A DNA stretch of 8,489 bases from positions 1 through 8,489 of the forward strand of contig JAJAYV010000092.1 of the NCBI GenBank assembly GCA_026786045.1, in the 5' to 3' direction. Position 1 is the stretch's first letter. The number at the start of each line of letters is the position of its first letter. This DNA is from Frankiaceae bacterium (GTDB lineage: Bacteria; Actinomycetota; Actinomycetes; Mycobacteriales; SCTD01). The notes beneath the pieces are model-generated. The model had not been told where the DNA came from, ran no database searches, and saw only the letters and a program-made list of their open reading frames with translations. A program made the position numbers and the translations under genes. Of this stretch, positions 4,773 through 8,489 are shown piece by piece.

Positions 4773-7514
4773 GTGACGGTCGAGGCAGGCGTGGGAACCG
4801 CCCCGTGGCACGCGCGCTCGCCGGAGCAGGCGCTGGGCGCCCTCGGGACCGAGCTGGCGACGGGGCTGGACGCCGAGGAGGCCGCCGCCCGGCTGGTCCG
4901 CGACGGGCGGAACGCCCTGCCGTCGGGCGCTCGCCCCGGGCTGCTCCGCCGGGTGCTGCGCCAGCTCACCGACGCGCTCGTGCTCGTGCTGCTGGCCGCC
5001 GCCGGGCTCTCGCTGGTGGTCGGCGAGCAGGTCGACGCGGTGGTCATCCTCGGCGTGGTGGTCGTCAACGCCGGCGCAGGGCTGCTCCAGGAGTCGCGGG
5101 CCGAGGCTGCCCTGAGCGCGCTGCAGGCGATGGTGCGCACGTCCGCCCGGGTCGTCCGGTCCGGCACCCGGGAGACGGTCGACGCGGAGCAGCTCGTGCA
5201 GGGCGACCTGGTCCTGCTGGAGGCCGGCGACAAGGTGCCCGCCGACCTGCGCCTGGTCGAGGAGCGGGAGCTGGCCGTCGACGAGTCGGTCCTGACCGGT
5301 GAGTCGCTGCCGGCGCAGAAGGACCTGCAGTCGGTGGACCCGGCCGCGGGGGTCGCCGACCGCCGGGACATGGCCTTTGCGGGGACGCTCGTCACGGCCG
5401 GCAGCGCGACCGGGCTCGTCGTGGCCACCGGCACCCGCACCGAGCTGGCCGAGGTGCAGCGCCTGGTCGGTGAGGTGACGGTCCTGGCCACCCCGCTGAC
5501 CCGGATCCTGACCCGGTTCAGCAAGGTGCTGACCGTCGTCATCCTCGTGCTGGCGTCGCTGGCGCTGGTCGTGGGCCGGCTGCATGGGCAGTCCTGGTCG
5601 GAGACCCTCCCGGCTGCCGTGGCGCTGGCCGTCGGGGCGATCCCGGAGGGGCTGCCGGCCGCGCTCACCATCACCCTCGCCATCGGCGTCACGCGGATGG
5701 CCCAGCGGAAGGCCGTGGTGCGGTACCTGCCCGCCGTCGAGACCCTCGGCAGCACGACGGTCGTCTGCACGGACAAGACCGGCACGCTGACGGAGAACCG
5801 GATGTCGGTCACCCGCGTCTGCGCGGGCGGGGAGGGCTTCGACGTACGGGTCGACAAGGCCGGGGGCGGCCGCTCGCTGGTCGACGACCGGGGCGCGCCC
5901 GTGGTGGCCCGGCCGGGCACGGCGCTGTGGTGGTGCCTGGCGGCCGGCGCCGGTGGCAACGAGCTCGTCGGCGGCGGGCGGGCCGTGGCCGAGCTGGCCG
6001 GGGATCCGACCGAGCTGGCCCTGCTGCACTCCGCCGAGGCCGGCGGGCTGGACCTGACCGCGCTGGAGGGGGCCTGGCCGCGCACCGCGGTGCTGCCTTT
6101 CTCCTCGGAGCTGCAGCTCATGGCGACCCGCCACGCGCGCCCGGGCGGGGGAGCGGTCGTCCTGGTCAAGGGAGCCGTCGAGCGCGTCCTGGAGCTGTGC
6201 GCCGCCGCCGCCGACGCCGACGGCGGACCGGTCCCGCTCGACCCCGAGGCGATCGCCCACGAGGTGTCCGGCCTGGCTGCGCAGGGGCTGCGCGTGCTGG
6301 CCACCGCCGTCGTCCTGGACGCCGACCCCGACCCGGACCCGTCCTCGGAGACCGGCGGCCTCGGCGAGGAGGCGCTGCGCGGGGAGCTGCTGCTCGTCGG
6401 GCTGCAGGCCATGTGGGACCCGCCCCGGTCCGCTGCTGCCGACGCGGTCGCTACCTGTCGCACCGCCGGCGTGCAGGTCAAGATGATCACCGGCGACCAT
6501 CCCGCGACAGCGGTCGCTATCGCGCGCTCGGTCGGGCTGCACGACGACGGCGCGGCCGTCGTCGTGGCCGGGGCGGAGCTGGCGCTCATGGATGACAAGC
6601 AGCACGGCCAGGCCGTTCTCGGTGCCGATGTCTTCGCCCGGGTGAGCCCCGGGCAGAAGCTGCGGCTGGTGCAGGCGCTGCAGGCGCACGGCCACGTCGT
6701 CGCCATGACCGGGGACGGGGTGAACGACGCCCCCGCGCTCAAGCAGGCCGACATCGGCGTCGCCATGGGCGTCAGCGGCACCAAGGTGGCGCAGGAGGCC
6801 GCCGACATGGTGCTGCTCGACGACGACTTCTCGACCGTCGCAGCGGCCGTCGAGGAGGGTCGTGGTGTCTTCGAGAACCTGGTGAAGTTCCTGACCTGGA
6901 CGCTGCCGACGAACCTCGCCGAGGGCCTGGTCGTGCTCGTCGCCGTGCTGCTCGGGACGACGCTGCCGATCCTGCCCACGCAGATCCTGTGGATCAACAC
7001 GACCACCGCGGTGCTGCTCGGGCTGACCTTGGCCTTCGAGCCGGCGGAGAAGGGGGCGATGACGCGCCCGCCCCGCCGACCGGACGCGCCGCTCCTGTCG
7101 CGCCCGCTGCTCGCGCGCATGACCGTCTGCGGCATCACCCTGCTCGCGGCGACGTGGGCGGCCTTCCTGCTCGAGCAATCGGCGGGCGGCACGGACGCCG
7201 TGGCGCGCACCGCCGCGGTCAACGCCCTTGTCGGGCTGCAGATCGTCTACCTGTTCGCCTGCCGGTCGTCGACCCGTTCGGCCTGGCGGCTCGGGCTCTG
7301 GACCAACCGGGTGCTGCTGCTCGGCGTGGGGCTGCAGGTCCTCGCCCAGGCGCTGCTGGTCTACGCGCCCGCGGTGCAGGGGCTGTTCGGGACGGCGCCG
7401 CTCGGCGCGGACGCCTGGCTGCGGGTGCTCGCCGTCGTCGCGCTGGGCGCCGTCGTGCTGGCCGTCGACAAGGCGCTGCGCACGCGGCGCTCCGCCGCGG
7501 AGCCCGTCCCGTGA
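4773..7514 (+). CDS. ctpF: CtpF-like P2A cation-transporting (probably Ca2+) ATPase
   Basis: The 913-residue protein has the full layout of a P2A-type ion pump, which uses ATP to move a cation across the plasma membrane. In order: an N-terminal cation-ATPase domain (WHARSPEQALGALGTEL), helices M1-M2 at about 66-108, the actuator loop TGES (175-178), M3-M4 with PEGLP (Glu292), the phosphorylated Asp334 in DKTGTLT, a nucleotide-binding domain with FSSE and KGA, MITGDHPAT (Asp575), TGDGVNDAP (Asp652), then M5-M10. Compared with SERCA calcium sites, the M4 Glu292, M5 Asn714 and Glu717, and M6 Asn742 and Thr745 are kept, but the M6 aspartate is Ala746 (WINTTTAVLLG). As I recall it, M. tuberculosis CtpF shares this change and closely similar sequence throughout. 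CtpF is reported as a calcium exporter in the DosR dormancy regulon. The GTG at 4773 is chosen because family homology starts there. The stop overlaps the next start. The ion is inferred from the family. Confidence 0.94.
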   Translation: MTVEAGVGTAPWHARSPEQALGALGTELATGLDAEEAAARLVRDGRNALPSGARPGLLRRVLRQLTDALVLVLLAAAGLSLVVGEQVDAVVILGVVVVNAGAGLLQESRAEAALSALQAMVRTSARVVRSGTRETVDAEQLVQGDLVLLEAGDKVPADLRLVEERELAVDESVLTGESLPAQKDLQSVDPAAGVADRRDMAFAGTLVTAGSATGLVVATGTRTELAEVQRLVGEVTVLATPLTRILTRFSKVLTVVILVLASLALVVGRLHGQSWSETLPAAVALAVGAIPEGLPAALTITLAIGVTRMAQRKAVVRYLPAVETLGSTTVVCTDKTGTLTENRMSVTRVCAGGEGFDVRVDKAGGGRSLVDDRGAPVVARPGTALWWCLAAGAGGNELVGGGRAVAELAGDPTELALLHSAEAGGLDLTALEGAWPRTAVLPFSSELQLMATRHARPGGGAVVLVKGAVERVLELCAAAADADGGPVPLDPEAIAHEVSGLAAQGLRVLATAVVLDADPDPDPSSETGGLGEEALRGELLLVGLQAMWDPPRSAAADAVATCRTAGVQVKMITGDHPATAVAIARSVGLHDDGAAVVVAGAELALMDDKQHGQAVLGADVFARVSPGQKLRLVQALQAHGHVVAMTGDGVNDAPALKQADIGVAMGVSGTKVAQEAADMVLLDDDFSTVAAAVEEGRGVFENLVKFLTWTLPTNLAEGLVVLVAVLLGTTLPILPTQILWINTTTAVLLGLTLAFEPAEKGAMTRPPRRPDAPLLSRPLLARMTVCGITLLAATWAAFLLEQSAGGTDAVARTAAVNALVGLQIVYLFACRSSTRSAWRLGLWTNRVLLLGVGLQVLAQALLVYAPAVQGLFGTAPLGADAWLRVLAVVALGAVVLAVDKALRTRRSAAEPVP
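7499..7502 (+). promoter_or_regulatory. Shine-Dalgarno GGAG within the end of the ATPase gene
   Basis: GGAG lies eight bases before the GTG at 7511, supporting that start and translation of the second gene directly from the ATPase message. Confidence 0.55.
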
Positions 7515-8489
7515 CGGGCACCGCGGCGCCCCACGTCGTGGAGACGCACAGCGCGCTGATCTTCCTCGTGGGCGACCGGGCGTACAAGGTGAAGAAGCCT
7601 GTCGCGCTGGGGTTCCTGGACTTCAGCACGGTCGAGCGGCGACGGGCCGTCTGCCAGGACGAGGTGGAGCTCAACCGTCGCTTGGCCCCGGACGTCTACC
7701 TGGGCGTGCACGACCTGGTCGGCACCGACGGCGTGCCGTACGAGCACCTCGTGGTCATGCGGCGGATGCCGGCCGAGCGCGCGCTGAGCGCGCTGCTCGA
7801 CGGGGGGGAGGACGTCCGTGATGACCTGCGGCAGCTCGGCCGGCTGCTGGCCGGCTTCCACGCGACGGCGCGCACCTCACCGGCGATCGCCGCGGCCGGA
7901 TCGGCGGAGAGCGTGCGGCACAACTGGTCCACGGGGCTGGCCGCACTGGGCGAGTTCGCCGGGCCGGTGCTCGACCCGGCGACCTACGACGGCATGTGCC
8001 GGCTGTCGGCCCGCTACCTCGACGGACGGGGGCCGCTGTTCGCGCTCCGGCAGGCCGAGGGCCGGATCCGCGACGGGCACGGCGACCTGCTCTGCGCCGA
8101 CGTCTACTGCCTGGCGGACGGCCCGCGGGTGCTCGACTGCATCGAGTTCGACCCGCTGCTGCGCTACGGCGACGTGCTGCTCGACGTGGCCTTCCTCGCC
8201 ATGGACCTCCTGGACCGCGGTCACCCCGAGCTGGCCGCGTCCTTCCTCGCGCAGTACGAGGAGTTCTCCGGTCAGTACCAGCCGACGTCGTTGACCCGGC
8301 ACTACCTGGCCTACCGCGCGCAGGTGCGCAGCAAGGTGACCTGCCTGCGGTGGGCGCAGGGCGACGAGAGCGCGCGGCCCGCGGCGCAGCACCTGGCCGC
8401 CCTCGCCCTGCAGCAGCTGGCGGACGCCGCCGTCCGGCTGGTGCTCGTGGGCGGGCCGCCGGGCGTCGGCACGACGACCGTCGCCGGAG
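7511..8489 (+). CDS. Phosphotransferase-like plus P-loop ATPase protein (COG2187/COG0645, Rv2004c-like); 3' end missing
   Basis: The 326 visible residues cover the whole N-terminal aminoglycoside-phosphotransferase-like domain and the first strand of a P-loop kinase domain; the family is usually about 500 residues. The opening HVVETHSALIFLVGDRAYKV with the Lys pair (YKVKKP) and FLDFSTVERR is the family N-terminus. The catalytic loop is DGHGDLLCADVY (Asp192), followed by LDCIEFDP with the metal-binding Asp and by YRAQVRSKVTCLRWAQGD. The Asp in place of the usual Asn of HGDLHxxN is normal for actinobacterial members as I remember them (HADLLADDIF in Rv2004c). The second domain begins with LVGGPPGVGTTTVAG (312-326), where Walker A has Thr321 instead of Lys. 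The GTG start overlaps the ATPase stop (GTGA), so the two genes form an operon. The natural substrate of this family is unknown; it is not evidence of antibiotic resistance. Rv2004c is a DosR-regulon protein. Confidence 0.92.
   Translation, partial: MTGTAAPHVVETHSALIFLVGDRAYKVKKPVALGFLDFSTVERRRAVCQDEVELNRRLAPDVYLGVHDLVGTDGVPYEHLVVMRRMPAERALSALLDGGEDVRDDLRQLGRLLAGFHATARTSPAIAAAGSAESVRHNWSTGLAALGEFAGPVLDPATYDGMCRLSARYLDGRGPLFALRQAEGRIRDGHGDLLCADVYCLADGPRVLDCIEFDPLLRYGDVLLDVAFLAMDLLDRGHPELAASFLAQYEEFSGQYQPTSLTRHYLAYRAQVRSKVTCLRWAQGDESARPAAQHLAALALQQLADAAVRLVLVGGPPGVGTTTVAG

Noticed and set aside
6318..6341. Asp-Pro repeat (DADPDPDP) in the nucleotide-binding domain of the ATPase
   Set aside because: It is a short, imperfect in-frame expansion in a variable surface loop and does not disturb neighbouring motifs.
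4589..7222. Very long minus-strand open frames (877 and 834 residues) opposite the ATPase gene
   Set aside because: Both are rich in Ser/Arg/Thr or Gln/Arg/Gly with no family motifs, as expected from the complement of GC-rich coding DNA. The plus strand carries every P-type ATPase signature.
8078..8104. Loss of Asn in the HGDLHxxN-type loop as a sign of a dead phosphotransferase
   Set aside because: Actinobacterial members such as Rv2004c have Asp at that position (HADLLADDIF), so this is the family norm.

Overview
The window is very GC-rich with strong G/C third-position bias, several GTG starts and 4-base stop/start overlaps. Together with the closest families I can recall (mycobacterial CtpF and Rv2004c, and actinobacterial amine-catabolism clusters), this points to a high-GC actinobacterium. 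The genus cannot be fixed from the sequence. There are no tRNA or rRNA genes, CRISPR arrays, insertion sequences or phage genes.

Left part (1-3025, plus strand): a cluster that looks like amine or omega-amino-acid catabolism. It starts with a class III, PLP-dependent aminotransferase cut by the window edge. Next is a wrecked methylmalonate/malonate-semialdehyde dehydrogenase (mmsA-type) gene, then a complete DAO/PuuB-like FAD oxidoreductase. In an intact cluster the oxidoreductase and aminotransferase would turn amines into semialdehydes and the dehydrogenase would oxidise them to acyl-CoA. Here the dehydrogenase keeps only its first residues and a central block. It is frameshifted at about 1260-1268 and ends a few residues before the catalytic cysteine, directly against the ATG of the oxidoreductase. 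The remnant still carries GTGA and ATGA overlaps at its two ends, so it may still pass ribosomes to the oxidoreductase gene.

Middle (3027-4664, minus strand): a complete YtcJ-type amidohydrolase facing the oxidoreductase, with one base between the two stop codons. A short divergent intergenic region follows (4665-4772), with possible promoters for both directions.

Right part (4773-8489, plus strand): a CtpF-like P2A cation-transporting ATPase, overlapped by 4 bases by a gene for a two-domain phosphotransferase-like/P-loop protein (COG2187 plus COG0645, Rv2004c-like) that runs off the window. In Mycobacterium tuberculosis the counterparts ctpF and Rv2004c belong to the DosR hypoxia/dormancy regulon. 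Here they are fused into one apparent operon, and a degenerate DosR-like half-palindrome lies upstream. The P-loop of the second protein has Thr where Lys is expected.

Most noteworthy: the mmsA wreck with preserved translational coupling, the CtpF/Rv2004c-like operon with its possible dormancy-type control, and the Walker A Lys-to-Thr change. None of these amounts to a proven new system.
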